In this document: positions 11,889 to 24,561 of the stretch, in pieces
Layout: every line of letters starts with the position of its first letter
Position numbering within the stretch: the stretch's first letter is position 1
Assembly: GCA_025267735.1 (NCBI GenBank)
Contig: CM046303.1
Coordinates: 38,701,380 to 38,765,379 of the forward strand
Direction of reading: 5' to 3'
DNA from: Mactra quadrangularis
Lineage: Eukaryota; Mollusca; Bivalvia; Venerida; Mactridae
DNA: 64,000 bases
Position numbers and translations under genes: made by a program
Notes under the pieces: generated by a model
What the model was told of the DNA's origin: nothing
Databases searched by the model: none
Seen by the model: the letters and a program-made list of their open reading frames with translations, nothing else

Positions 11889-14800
11889 ATGGCAGGTAAA
11901 CTTTCATTGGCATCCATGAATGTACAGGGACTAGGAGATATCAGTAAAAGAATGGATGTCTTAAACTATCTAAAATCTAAACATTTAAATGTATATTGCA
12001 TTCAAGACACTCACCTGACTGAAAAAGATGTGTTATTTACTAGGAGTATTTGGGGTTTTGATTGCTATTTCAATAATTATAACTCGCAATCCCGGGGAGT
12101 CGCCATTATGATCAATAATAACTTTGATTTTAAAAATAGAAGTATGGAGGCTGACGATGCTGGCAATTTGATAGTACTACATTTCACTTCATATGATATT
12201 GATTTTACACTATTTTGCATCTATGGCCCAAATAGAGATAACCCAACTTTTTTTGAGAATATAAAACAAATATTAGCGCAAATTGATAACCAATGTATAT
12301 TAGTAGGAGATTTTAACTTAGTAATGTGTCCTAATATGGATTACTATAATTATGTTCATTTAAATAATAGAAACGCAAGAAACAAAGTTTTAGATTTAAT
12401 TTTAGAATACAATCTTATTGACTGTTGGAGAGAAGAACATATTGAAGAGAGAAAATATACATGGATCAAGAAAAACCCATTAAAACAAGCTCGATTAGAT
12501 TTCTTTTTAATTTCAGATACATTATTTTCAAAAACTAAAGAAACCTGTATACTACCTGGATATAGAACTGATCACTCTCTTATAACCTTACTTTTAGACT
12601 TAGAAAAAGTTGATAAGGGATATTCATATTGGAAATTTAACGACTCTTTGTTAAAAGATATAAATTATGTAAGTAAAATTAAAGATACCATACAAAGGGT
12701 AAAATCTCAGTATGCATGTGAGACACAGTCTGACAACTTACCAATGAGCAGTACTCTTAATAAAAACTTAAAACTCGAATTTGGCGATAAATTATTTTAC
12801 GAAACTTTATTAATGGAAATAAGGGGAGAAAGTATATCTTATGCATCTTTAAAAAAAACAAGAATCAAATAAGCAAAAGACATTGATACGTGAAATTGAA
12901 ACTTTACATAAATCAGAAAATCCAGACTCTCAACTGATTCAGCATAAAGAAAATGAACTTTTGGACCTTAGAAAAAAATACCTAGAAGGAAAATTTATTA
13001 GATCAAGGGCTAAATGGACTCATGAAGGGGAAAACCATCAAACTATTTTTGTAATCTGGAAAATAGAAACTTTATTTCAAAAACAATGAATAAACTTTAT
13101 GCTAGGTCAGGTGAAATTCTTACAAAACAAAGTAGTATTATTAAAGAAACTATGGAACATTTTAAATCTTTATACTCTGTAAAACATACCGAAAATTTCG
13201 ACCCGAATACTCATTTTCAAGATAAATATGTTCCCAAACTTTCAGAATTTGATAAAACGTCCATTGAAAAAGAACTAACTTATAAAGAACTCCTAGATTG
13301 CTTGAAAAAAATGAAAAATAATTCTGCACCAGGCAACTCTGGCTTTACAACATCCTTTTTTAAATTTTTTTGGAAAGACTTAGGCGATTTCTTAGTAAGA
13401 TCTAGTAACGAGCCTTTTAACACTGGAGAAATGTCCATTTCTTTTAAACAAGGCGTAATAACCTGTATTCCCAAAGGTAATAAAGATAAACTGCATATAA
13501 AAAACTGGCGCCCAATTTCTTTACTTAATGTTTCATATAAAATTATATCTTCAGCTATTGCTAACCGTTTAAAAACTGTCTTACCAAAAATCATTAGTGA
13601 GGACCAAAATGGATTCTTACCTGGGAGATTTATTGGCGATAATATACGGTTATTATATGATATATTGTATTTTACTGAAAAATATAATAAGCCTGGTCTA
13701 CTGTTATTGATTGATTTCGCCACTGCTTTTGATTCAGTTTCATGGACATTTATGTTTAAAACCCTAAAATTTTTTAACTTTGGGGATAACATAATTAAAT
13801 GGATAAAACTATTCTATACAAATATTGAATCATGTACTGTTATTAATGGACATCTTTCGGAATGGTTCCCTGTACATCGTGGATGTCGTCAAGGTGATCC
13901 ACTATCACCTTACCTGTTCATCGTTTGCGCAGAAATTTTATCTTTACTGTTAAAACTTAATCCAAATATCAGAGGGATTAAATTTGATACAGCAGAATTT
14001 TTGATTTCACAGTATGCTGATGACACATCAATTTTATTAGATGGGACTGAAAATTCTCTGAGAAACACTATGTTAACGTTAAAATTTTATGCCAATATTT
14101 CCGGTTTGTGTCTTAACATTGATAAAACTAAGGTGGTATGGCTTGGCTCAATGAGGGATAGTGATTTGAATTTATGCCCAGAGTTTAACTTACATTGGGA
14201 GAAAGAACAATTCAATATACTAGGGGTTAACTTCTCCGTAAACCTGGATGAAATTTCATCGCTGAACTATACCCTAAAGTTACAAGATATCAGAAATATT
14301 TTTGCATCATTTTCTAAGAGAATTTTGACACCAATTGGTAAAATAGTAGTTATTAAGACATTGGCCCTGCCCAAACTTAATCATCTTATACTTAGCATTC
14401 CTAACCCAGGGAACCAATTCTTAACTCAGTTACAAAGAATGTGTTTTAATTTCTTATGGAATGGAGGGCCAGATAAAATCAAAAGGACATGTGTTACACA
14501 ATCTTTTGACAAAGGTGGGCTAAGAATGTTGGATATAAATAATTTCATCAGTGCAATGAAATGCACCTGGCTTAGAAGAATAATGTCCACAAAATCTAAA
14601 TACAATGATTTCATTATTTCTGAATACCCTTTTCTATCAAAAATCTCAAAATATGGTGGGGACTATATGAAGTCAAAACTAAATACAATAGGAAATAGCT
14701 TTTAGAAAGATGTCTTGATAAGTCTTATAAAATTAGAAGAAAATTCAATGATCAATAAAACATTTTGTCTAACATCACCTTTATGGCATAGCTCCTTTTT

Positions 14801-15686
14801 TAAAATTGGGGGTAAAAGTTTCTATTTTAAAAATTTTGAACAACAGGGGGTTTCATTTGTAAATGACTTGATTAATGAAAATGGTGATTTTTTGTCTTTT
14901 CATGATTTTCTAAACAGATACAATGTGAGAACTAATTTTTTGCAATTACAAAGTGTAATCAATTCTATAAAAAAGGTTTTAAACAATTTGGATGTCACTA
15001 CTCCTTTTGAGACTATCAGTCCACCTTTCCAACCTACTTTAATAAAGATTGTTTTTGAAAATAAAAAAGGTTGCAGGTTAATATATGACACTATTTTACC
15101 AAAATTGAATTCAAAGCTCAAGTCAGAAACCAAATGGGCAATTGATTTGAATCTACCTGAAACATTTCCATGGAAATTAGTTTATAAAATTCCATTGATA
15201 ATAACAAGGAATTCAAAGCTACATTGGCTACAATACCGTATAAACCATAGAATTCTAGGCACAAACCACTTATTATTTAAAATGGGTATCAAAAACGATG
15301 ACTCTTGCTCTTTTTGTTATTCTCATTCAGAAACCATTTCTCATCTTTTCTACGACTGTCAATATACATATAATTTTTGGACAGAAGTTAAAAACTGGAT
15401 TTGTCAAGAGTTTAATCTCCCGGCAATACAATTGACTAAATCTGATACTCTATTTGGTAATAGAAAGTTGTCTCAATCTATTAATCTAATAATTCTGTTA
15501 GGTAAAAATATCATTATGAGATCTAAAAGTAGGAACACTAGACCAAACTTAAATCATTTTATATCTCAGTTAAAAATTTACATTACAAGTGAAAAATTTT
15601 ACTTCAGTAAAGAAGGAAGAATAGATATATTTTTGAAAACCTGGCACAAATACGAAAGCCTGTGGACTCAACCAACCCAAATGTAA
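11889..15686 (+). pseudogene. LINE ORF2: endonuclease-reverse transcriptase, broken
   Basis: The start is ATG 11889, with no upstream coding frame. Residues 1-230 form an APE-type endonuclease: N in MNVQGLG, QDTH at residues 39-42 (many families have QETH), GDFN, RLDFFLIS and RTDHS, so the metal- and phosphate-binding positions are present. The reverse transcriptase follows: NWRPISLLN, IDFATAFDSV near 13710, GCRQGDPLSP near 13880 and YADD at 14013-14024. The C-terminus has a C-x2-C..H..C knuckle (15299-15358). Lesions: a +1 shift in the A8 run at 12851-12858, a compensating -1 shift in the short A-run near 13030-13038, and an in-frame TAG at 14703-14705. Before, between and after these, the frames stay open and conserved. 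Not functional as it stands, barring recoding. Confidence 0.88.
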
Positions 15687-17025
15687 CATGACTTTTTTTA
15701 CATTATATGTACTATGTAAACTTAATGTTTTTCTACAATTTAATTTCAGAATATACTGCTACCATGTTATGACCAAACCATTATCACCAGTTGTTATAAA
15801 ATACTTGGAAAAAGACTTGTGACCTTTACTAAACTTAGTTTATTGTATTCACATTGTTTTGTAAGAATAATAAGAAGATTAAATAATTTGATTGAAAATT
15901 ATTATAACACTATTTCATCACATATGTATAAACTGATGTTTAGTGGTTATCTTAAGTATTTAAGTAGTATTTATAAGAAGAAATTCTTGAAACATTGTTC
16001 TTTCAAAATGTTTATGTACATGCATATTGTTAATCTTTGAAGAGCCACCATGTAACTACAAAGCAGACTCTTTCACATCCTTCAAAAAATCGGAGACAGT
16101 TACTTCATAATGTTTACGTACAAGAAAACTGTACGTTGAAGACATACTGTATTTATTCATAAATATTATTACATAATTTAAAATATGAAAACCGTTGATT
16201 TATAGTGGTGTTTGTACAAATAGTAAACCAACCATATTCCATGAGGTCATACTGTGACGGTACTTTTAAATTGTAGTTACACAGTGGAATTCCATTATCA
16301 TCATAGTATATATGAATATTGTTTGCTCAATATGTTTCCGTACATGTATAATACAAATTTTATTCAATAAGATAGAACTTGACTTCTTACTATTTGATAT
16401 GTTTGGTTATTGATATTTGTCATACGTTGTATTTGCTAGAAGCTTGACTTAATGTCTTACATCTTATATAATTATATTCATTCATAATATGTACATATAT
16501 ATCATACGTCGTATTCTACTGAGTCAGGACATAAATCTTTATATCTGGCTTTGGAACTAATATTTGCTGTCTTAGTACATATATATTAAAGGATATATTC
16601 TGTAAAGTGGAACAAAACTTCTAACGCATTGATGCTTGTGAGGACGGAATTATAATGTTTAAAACATATATACTATTGGTGAAATTCTATTTTATATAAG
16701 CTTAATCTCCTTGCATCTTAATGTGTATGAAGATTGATTCATAATGTTTATATTCTTATATGTATTGAGCCAAATATAATGGAAACATGACCAAACTAGT
16801 ACTTATGTATATATTTTAAGTTACACTCTATGAAGTCAAAACTTTAAAGATCTTAAAGTGCATTTAGAATGATTTATGATACTTACATGCATGTACAATA
16901 CATTGTATATGTTATATTCTGTATGGAATGAGTTATGAATGTGTCTCTATATGTTTTACATTGATAACCACTGCTCATATGTTAATAGTTATGTTTATGT
17001 TATTTTTATAGTAATAAATAATTAC
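15687..17025 (+). other. LINE 3' untranslated region
   Basis: AT-rich sequence between the end of ORF2 and the A-tail. No ORF with recognisable domains and no strong repeats were seen. Confidence 0.7.
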
Positions 17026-17034
17026 AAAAAAAAA

Positions 17035-17050
17035 AACTTTCTTTATCCTT
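17035..17050 (+). repeat. Target-site duplication of the LINE, right copy
   Basis: Second copy of AACTTTCTTTATCCTT, overlapping the last two As of the tail. Confidence 0.9.
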
Positions 17051-17467
17051 AAATCCCAATTGATCCTGTGAGTTTTGATTGTTTGCTTCAAACCCCCCAC
17101 ACACAAAAACTGAATCAAGGTGTAAAGTAGGTCATGTGCAAAAATATTTTATTCAGACAAAACAAATTTTACCACACACAAGCTAATGTAGGCATTTTCT
17201 GACAAAGAAATGTATAATGGTTATATTGGCACTTTTTGAATCTCCTTTTTTTGGCTTTTATAAGAATTTTTTTAGAAAAACGAAAAATTGTTTAGATTTT
17301 GCTGACAATGTGACTATATTGAACTGTCTGATTGCATAAATTAAAACGTCACAATACACGGTATATTTAATACTCAGTTAATTTCGGTAGTTCACGTAGA
17401 GCGTATTGTCAGCACATAACACTTATGTATTATACATGTATCTTATTTGCAATAAGTATCGTAGTTG

Positions 17468-17521
17468 TGCGGCCGAGTGGGGAGACGGTTAGACTACAAA
17501 TCTTTTAATCGTGGGTTCATG

Positions 17522-17525
<4 letters not shown>
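17468..17525 (+). repeat. tRNA-like SINE head (fragment)
   Basis: GCGGCCGAGTGGGGAGACGGTT resembles a Leu/Ser-type A-box region and CGTGGGTTCAT is a B-box-like block. The copy is cut off by the following TA microsatellite. Acceptor and D stems do not close, so this is not a tRNA gene. Confidence 0.55.

Positions 17526-17568
<43 letters not shown>
17526..17568. repeat. (TA)n microsatellite
   Basis: About 21 uninterrupted TA dinucleotides directly follow the tRNA-like fragment. A shorter TA run lies near 17689. Confidence 0.9.
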
Positions 17569-17571
<3 letters not shown>

Positions 17572-18353
17572 GTTAAAATATGCTGTAACAAGCAAAATAC
17601 AAAAAACAAAAAACATCATCCAAATAGACGTTTAAAACTTATATTTTAACCCAACCGGTTTCATAATTATCAAGGGTTAAAGTTAAACATATATATATAT
17701 ATTAAATTTAGACAGAAACTAATTTTTATCTTTTTTTTTCTTATTTAAATCATGGGCGGATTGCGTAAAATTCATTGTCCCCCGTGCATCATGAAACTTG
17801 TTGAAGCCTTTGTTATAAATTTGGTGGCATCTCTTTAAGTGATGATGACAGTAGCACAACCGACACATTCAGTAAAATTGAATGAGTTTTACATTGTTTG
17901 TTTTGAAATGTTTTATTTCTATGTCCAAAAATTTACTGAATAAAACAGATAAAAAACCCCAACAAAAAACGAAGAACAAAAAAAATGGCATATTTAGCTT
18001 CAGAGTCATTGCACTTTAACCGTACGACCATTCAGCCAGATGAGATATCGACACTAAATTAACCTACACTCTATAATTTTTACTGCAAATTTCAATTTAT
18101 AGAACGCGGAAAATAATATAAACAGTGTTAGATAAGCGTGTAATTATGCAATCGGACAGTTCAATATAATCGTACAATAGGTGTAAATTAATTATGTGAA
18201 CATGGCACGTTATTGTACTTTTAATTTTGGAAACAGAAAAGTTCAAAATATTATGTAACTGTTTCATAGAATTTAATTCTTATGAAAATAAATTTGTTTT
18301 GTATTATTCATAGCTATTAAGAAAATAATCTATGCTTGTTTTTTTTAATAAAT

Positions 18354-18698
18354 ATATGATAAAAGGAAAACTTCTGAACATGTTCATTATTATTTCCCTG
18401 TCTTTGACAGTTAGGCCACTATAAGTTGATCATATGTTCTACTGATTTTTCTGGAAAAAAATGGGGCGAGCGAGCGAAGAAAAAAAAAGTCTTTATTCAC
18501 TTGCTTTATATAGCGGTTTGACCAAATTTTTATGAGCGAGCGAGGAATTAAATAAAAATATTTTTTTGTAAAACCGTCAAAATTAAGGTGTGAGCGAATC
18601 CATAGAACATGTGATCAATTTGTTGTGGCCTAAATCTATGATAAAAGGAAAACTTCTCAACATGTGCATTATTATTTCCCTGTTTTTGACAGTTAGAC
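18354..18698. repeat. Duplicated 60-bp block around an inverted-repeat core
   Basis: The block ATGATAAAAGGAAAACTTCT..ACAGTTAG occurs at about 18356-18415 and again 282 bp later at about 18638-18697. Between them, AGGCCACTATAAGTTGATCA (18413) is matched inversely by TGATCAATTTGTTGTGGCCT (18612). The core also has two GCGAGCGAG motifs. This may be an insertion or tandem duplication involving an inverted-repeat element. Confidence 0.5.
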
Positions 18699-18908
18699 TC
18701 TTCTTTTGATAGATTAAGATGCCAAGTACAAAACTTGGCTTATATAAAGTCATGTGATCTTCAGAATTTGTATATAATTGTTGTTTTTCACCGAAGTCTT
18801 GCAGTAGCCAAAACATTGAACTGATCATATAGTGCATAAAATAACTTATACATTTCAATGCCTGAAAATCTTGTTAACCTTTAAATTGTAATTGTTTATT
18901 TGAATCCT

Positions 18909-19138
18909 AGCCGCGAACGTGGGGTAGGGGTTAGCCTGTCTGACTTTAAATCCGGAGATCGCGGGTTCGAATCTTGTCGCGGCAGGTCATACCCTATACA
19001 TGAGATGTCGTCCTCATAGTAGGGTAAGTTAGTACTAGAAAAAGTGTCCAGGAAACCTATAGTAGGTAGAGCTGGCCGTCGTGTATATGATCTATATATG
19101 TGTTGAATGCGGCGTAAAAGAAACCAAACCAAACACAA
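18909..19138 (+). repeat. tRNA-derived SINE, family 3, full length with 14-bp TSD
   Basis: The head contains GTGGGGTAGGGGTTAGCC (A box) and CGCGGGTTCGAATC (B box). The body ends GGCGTAAAAGAAACCAAACC. The perfect direct repeat TTTATTTGAATCCT flanks it at 18895-18908 and 19139-19152, which fixes both ends and points to recent insertion by LINE machinery. This family is unrelated in its body to the family 1 and 2 SINEs. Confidence 0.85.
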
Positions 19139-19349
19139 TTTATTTGAATCCTCTGCCCAAGTATTTTTTTCCGATCTTCTAGATTACCTTTACATTCAAT
19201 CTTAGAGCAAAGGAATTGATATAAGCAATCAATATTGAAGGGACCAATTCAGAGTTTTAGCGGAAAGAAAGATGGTAGTTTCTATGCATTACATAATGTC
19301 ATTTAATTATTTGAGTAGTGAGAAAAATCGGCGTAAATCATGTGCTTTT

Positions 19350-19466
19350 TATATGCCTGTTTGAAAAAAGGGACATATTATGTTATGATGTTGTCTGTTT
19401 GGCAGTTCGTCTGTCTGTCTGGACAGCATATGGGCGTATAATGCCCCACTTAGCGGAGCTTTTGTT
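19350..19466 (+). mobile_element. HINE-like element, family P copy 2 (minimal)
   Basis: A 117-bp version of family P with both ends but no tandem array: TATATGCCTGTTTG with the AGGGACATATTATGTTATG block at the left, a short GTCTGTCTG tract, then ATGGGCGTATAATGCC, the tagCGGAGC hairpin region and TTTTGTT at the right. It shows that the termini are a unit separable from the repeats. Confidence 0.7.
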
Positions 19467-19666
19467 TACTTTATTATTAACTGTTAAGATCACTTGACTG
19501 TAGTAGGGCTGTAACAATTTGATTCAATACATCAAAAATTGATTGAAAAGACACCGCTTTGATTTTGATTCAGGAACTGCAATTTTGGTTTCGATACCAG
19601 CTTTTAAACTTGTAAGGAATTAACACTTTTAGTTCATCTGATAAACTATTTAAGCTAAATGAATGT

Positions 19667-20113
19667 TAGGGCTGTCACAATATACCGGTATATTGCAATA
19701 TGCAGCTGCGGCAATACGTACTGCTGTACGAATTTAATAAACGAGTATTTAACAATATTTTTTATTTCATTGAAAAATTCTTCCTTTTGCCTTATGTAGC
19801 TAAACATCAGTTTTCCATGGTTCATTAGATTAAAGCTCAAGTGTAAATAATTTATCAATCTGGAGGCATTCAGAATGTTCCCACAACTCTATAAATGTCC
19901 AGTTTTTCCAGTCTGCTATAAGCACTATTCCTACAAAATTCTATAACATACTTTAATACTGAACTGTTGAATAAGTTATGACAGTTATGACAGAAGTATT
20001 ATGCAGACTTGTCTTTGGTATGCAAAGCAATATAAAAAATAAAAAAAATCATGGTAAAGTTGTAGTGCATTGCAATAAACGCAATACGCTTCTTGCATAT
20101 TGTGACAGCCCTA
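19667..20113. mobile_element. hAT-type MITE with 8-bp TSD
   Basis: The ends TAGGGCTGTCACAATATA and TATTGTGACAGCCCTA are inverted copies. The element is flanked by the perfect 8-bp repeat ATGAATGT (19659-19666 and 20114-20121). TAGGG termini and 8-bp duplications are typical of hAT transposons. The 447-bp interior has no transposase. Confidence 0.85.
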
Positions 20114-20279
20114 ATGAATGTATTGATTTGCATCTGGAATGAACTATACTATTCAATAAATCAATTTAAAAGAAAGCAAATAGAATCACATCAAATTGAC
20201 TTTCTGACTTTCCAGCGAATCATTGCAGCCATTGACTATAGACCTTGTGAAGATGATGAAATTTGTCTGAACATATAAG

Positions 20280-23200
20280 TGCACAATTTTAAAGCGTCTG
20301 ATCCACTAGTTAAAATACTGTATTTATTAGGAATTCATAATCAGAAAAAAAATCATAATTGATTATCGGAAATAATCAGGCAAACCTTTTCGATAAATCA
20401 TCGATTATATTATCGAAACATTTACTCAGGGTTTTCATTCGAGATTTCTGACAATATATGACAATTCATTGGAATGGTTTAAGTGATTTTGTTTCGTGTA
20501 ATGGAAATAATTAAATCATACATAATAAACCTATAATTAGTGGTTTAATGGTTGTTTATATTTGATAATAAAATCAATTTTTGGACATTTTTAGTACCCA
20601 CACAGTGCAGAAAAGGTTATATATTGTCGAATAATGGCAAATTCAATGTCACCGACCAAGACTGTCAACACCGATCTCAATGATTTACAAAAACTTAATT
20701 TACAATAACTATAGAAGTAGTAAAAATGTACCCATTGTGTTTTAATCAAGAAGAGTTTTATTCCCATGAAATATTTTTCTTTAAATAGTAATATAATTTA
20801 ATTGAAACTGATATGTCTTATTGCAATTATAATGAATAACCAACAATTAGCGATAATCGATTATTAAACTTCATAATCGATTGTCTCCCACTTCTAATGA
20901 AAAGATCGGTCATCGTTTAAAATTGATCATCATTTAATCCCTAGTATTTATCAATGCTTGCTTTCAGGGTGTTTTGACCATGACGTGGTACTATAAACTT
21001 TATAAAGCCATATGTATCCTAAGCTCAGTGACTGTAGTCAAGTTATCTACAACCACAACTTATGAGGTAAATGTTTTTTTTTAAATTTGTTACAGACAAA
21101 TAAAATTAACCACAAAGCACAGTAATTTCACATTGTTAACAAACATTACACAAACTTTTTCCTATCTCATTTCTTTCTTTCTGAGAATTGTTATAAACCT
21201 CTAGACAAACATATAAAATATTTCGATTTTTGTATCGTTTCACTTATCTTTTTTGTGTTAGGTTTAAAGCCGTAGCAAAACATTTTGTAGATCATATCAC
21301 GGTGGTCTGTAAACATACTCATAATTCCTGGACTTAGCTGTTAACCCTTTACAAGGCACATACTTCTGTCAGTGACAGTCAACTGTTCTACATGATTAAT
21401 AATTTAATTATTATAGGCAGACAGCATTGTATACAGTTGAATTAATATTACCTTGCGCTGACGTTATGATAAACATTTGACGCAGAAATAAGTAGAATCA
21501 GACTTTTATTGACTTATGTTAAATTACTTTTGAACAGATCAGATGCTGAGTATCACAAGAAAATAATTAAAATCAGGAAAGATACTACAAAATTTAATTT
21601 ACTAGAAAATTACATAGATAATGCAAAATCACAATGTCAACGCAACGCAATATTAATGCCGTTGTTATGAAGGTAATTTTACTTTGAATGCCATATTGTG
21701 GAAAACTGAGAACATTCACTTTCCTTTTTCATTTCATTGAAATGACCCAAAAAGTGTGAACTTTTCAAAAATAGTGACAAGATTTTCACCACCATTCGGC
21801 GTTAATATGAAAATATACAATATAACTCGGCAATTGGTGAAACCTTTTAGATGTGAAAACCGTCATGAAATGTACAATCTTTACAACTGATGTCATATTT
21901 AGGATAATCGGAACAAAATAATTGTATGCAACAAAATTAAGGAAACATTTAGGTATAATTAGCATTGGCCTTGAACATTCAATACATTAAATATGTGGGA
22001 TTAATGGACTTGCATGCCTGTTTATAGCGCGAATTATTGTGAGGTCCATGACAAAACTAAAATATACTTGGGTACCTACATTTATAGGTCGTTTGCATTA
22101 TTGCTGGACCCCTATTTGCCGCAAATATCTTTTAAACTATAACAGCGATTTTGCTAAAAATTTTAATACAATCTTGTTTCCATTTTTCCTTCTCGGATTA
22201 AAATTTTCAGAATTTTTAATAGATAAAAAAAAAGTTTTCCATAAGGTACAATGCAAAATATTTGGAATTTTTTATCAAAAATCCGGCGGGAGGTAAAATA
22301 AGCTGTTCTGATTATAACATTGTCATACTTCCAGTGTATTTATACAAAGTCCCGTGCGTTTACTGTAAATTTGTCGCTTAAATAAACACTCAACGGTCTT
22401 CTGAATTGTAAAGCAGAGGCCCGTCTTTAAAATCGTACGTAGACTTTGTATAGATTTTGACGATGCAGAGGACAGTGATGATGATAATTGACTAACCGGG
22501 CCTCATATTTAGCTATTATTTTGTATCTACTTTTCTGTAGCTGTTCTGATTATGGCACATACCCAATTAACAAAAGTCGCTTTTTGGCTTCAAAATTTGC
22601 ATTGCATGTCTATGGGAAGTATTTTATGTAATTAAAGAAAAATTCTGAATTTTTGGATTTGAGAAGAAAAATGCTAATTATGATCACATACACAATTTGA
22701 GTTAATTCCATCCGATAGTTATTGAGATATTTCATGATTTTAGGGGTCCAGCTTTAACGCAAACGACTTATACATTTTACTGAGTTAACAGTAGAATAAG
22801 TTTTGGTATTCAAGTTAAGGATTAGTTCCATCGCTTTAAATTTAAAGTATATAACAATTATAATGGAAGCTTTTACCCATGTCAATTAGTGTCCAGTTTC
22901 TTCTACATAAGTACAACCCACAGGTTTACATGTAGGCCAAGCGAACGCTTTTTTTATGAAAATGTTTCCAATACATATTGTTAGAAAGTTTCTGTTAAAC
23001 TAGTATGATCAAAGTTAATTTTGTTCTGGGTATAGTCTTCAGTTTGTGAACACAAGATTTTTGTTTCTCATCAAGTTTATGCAATAGCTAGTTAAAAAAG
23101 AAAAGGAGAGAATCAAGTAGCACATAAATTACCATCACATTTCTTGTCTGAAAATGAGCCTGTGAGATGTTACTGTTTACTCTGAATCTTCAGTACAAAT

Positions 23201-23580
23201 TATTTTTCTCATGACTCAGTTTTCTTTTTGACTTAATTTATGTACTGAGGATTTAGAGCTAATGGTAAACTCACAAGATCAATGTGAATTGTTGAGGGAG
23301 AGAAAAGTATCATGTTTTAGGCACTATTTGATTGTCATTAAATTTTCTGTCTGGAAAGAGAAATTGGCCGGGGAATTTTTTATTTTATTTTTTATGCTTT
23401 TAGTTGTAATAGTATGTGACAATGACTAAAGATCTCTGTTGTTTTGTCCAAGAAAAAGTGGTGATATCTGTCATTTTAGTTTTCAAATTTTGTACCGGCA
23501 AATCTGTTTGAAGAGATAAAAGGGAAATCTGATTTGAATTAGGTACATGTACTTGTACAAACTGAGTATAGCTAAATTTT
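20280..23580. other. No gene seen; AT-rich spacer
   Basis: The span contains degenerate GATTATCG/CGATAATC inverted blocks near 20340-20420 and 20850-20885 (possible old hAT ends) and a family 1 SINE fragment. No exon or ORF with recognisable content was found. Confidence 0.5.
21320..21400 (-). repeat. SINE family 1 fragment, minus strand
   Basis: Matches the central body only: 'GGACTTAGCTGTTAACC', 'ACTTCTGTCAGTGACAG' and 'TTCTACATGATTAATAA' correspond inversely to the family 1 body. Confidence 0.55.
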
Positions 23581-24189
23581 TATTTCACTGGCATATACAT
23601 TAACCCCTTGTATTTTAATACATACTACAGTACTTCTGTTCTTATGATAGATAAAATAGTTATCCATATCTATGTAAATTAGCAGAATTAATGTATGCTC
23701 CACCAAGCGTTGAATAAAATTTAACTGTAGTTACATAAAATACATAAAACAAGAGAGTAAATTGCTGAAGTATTTTACCATTTTATTTGTCTTATTTTTG
23801 CAGGATTACCCTTGGAGGTCTGCTGCCTGTCTAGCATATCACTTTGACTATGGTCAAACTTGAGACAGTAACATTGTAGATCAAATGTATGTTCTTTGGT
23901 GACAAGATAGACAGACATATAAAGGTATATTTTGCTTATTGTAGTTGTTTTAACGGATAGCTCATGAAACATTAGATTCTCCGCTGTTCTGCTACAACTC
24001 AACACATGGGGCCAGTTTTATAACCATATTGCTAAGTAGGGCTTTGTGCCATGTAACCTTTATTACACCAAAAGGAAAAAGTATGTGATATCAAATAGAG
24101 AGTACCACAGGGCAAAGTGATACATAGCAATTGGCTTAGGCAACAGGCCCAATGACCACTGGACTCTCATTGGAACACCCTTGACCTTT

Positions 24190-24500
24190 CATGAATGAAT
24201 AATCTCAGAAGGATTTGTGGGGGGTCTTCACTGGATTTTGGTGATTTTACTACCTACCCGAGGCGAAGCACGTAACGGTTACACAAAATAGTTCTTGTAA
24301 TATACACACGGATCTTTGTCTAAACATATTTATTTGTTTTAAATTGAACCAAATATTGTTCATCGGTAATATTGAAATGAGTAATTTCAAATTTACGGAC
24401 TAAAAACGAAACTTCAGTCATCGCCTAAACAATCGTGCATTTGTTTACATAGTTTCAAAATGGCGCCTAAATATGTCCAAGGTTATTCGTAGCGAATGGC
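24190..24500. repeat. Dispersed repeat, copy 2 (partner at 255-545)
   Basis: See the copy at 255-545. Shared blocks include AATAATCTCAGAAGGATTTG and TCGCCTAAACAATCGTGCAT. Confidence 0.5.
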
Positions 24501-24561
24501 CGAGGACGTTCCGAATGCTGGACTGGATCTGTTAGTAAAGACAACTCAACATGTGAGCATA

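Larger units (their letters stand above)
10500..17036 (+). mobile_element. LINE retrotransposon (L1/Tx1-like), full insertion with TSD
   Basis: The insertion is bounded by a perfect 16-bp target duplication (10484-10499 and 17035-17050) and ends in an 11-A tail at 17026-17036. Its 5' end is GGGGTCGTTCAGG. The layout is a 1.39-kb 5' region with an inserted MITE (10662-10922) and three 62-bp repeats (11039-11207), then ORF2 (11889-15686) and a 1.34-kb 3' region. ORF2 has an apurinic-type endonuclease, a reverse transcriptase and a C-terminal zf-RVT-like zinc knuckle, the order used by L1/Tx1-type LINEs. No ORF1 is recognisable upstream. Intact duplications and few lesions suggest a recent insertion; the copy itself is not intact. 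Confidence 0.9.

Noticed and set aside
14013..14024. YADD as part of a retrovirus-like or LTR element
   Set aside because: There are no LTRs, protease or integrase; the endonuclease order, A-tail and 16-bp duplication are those of a LINE.
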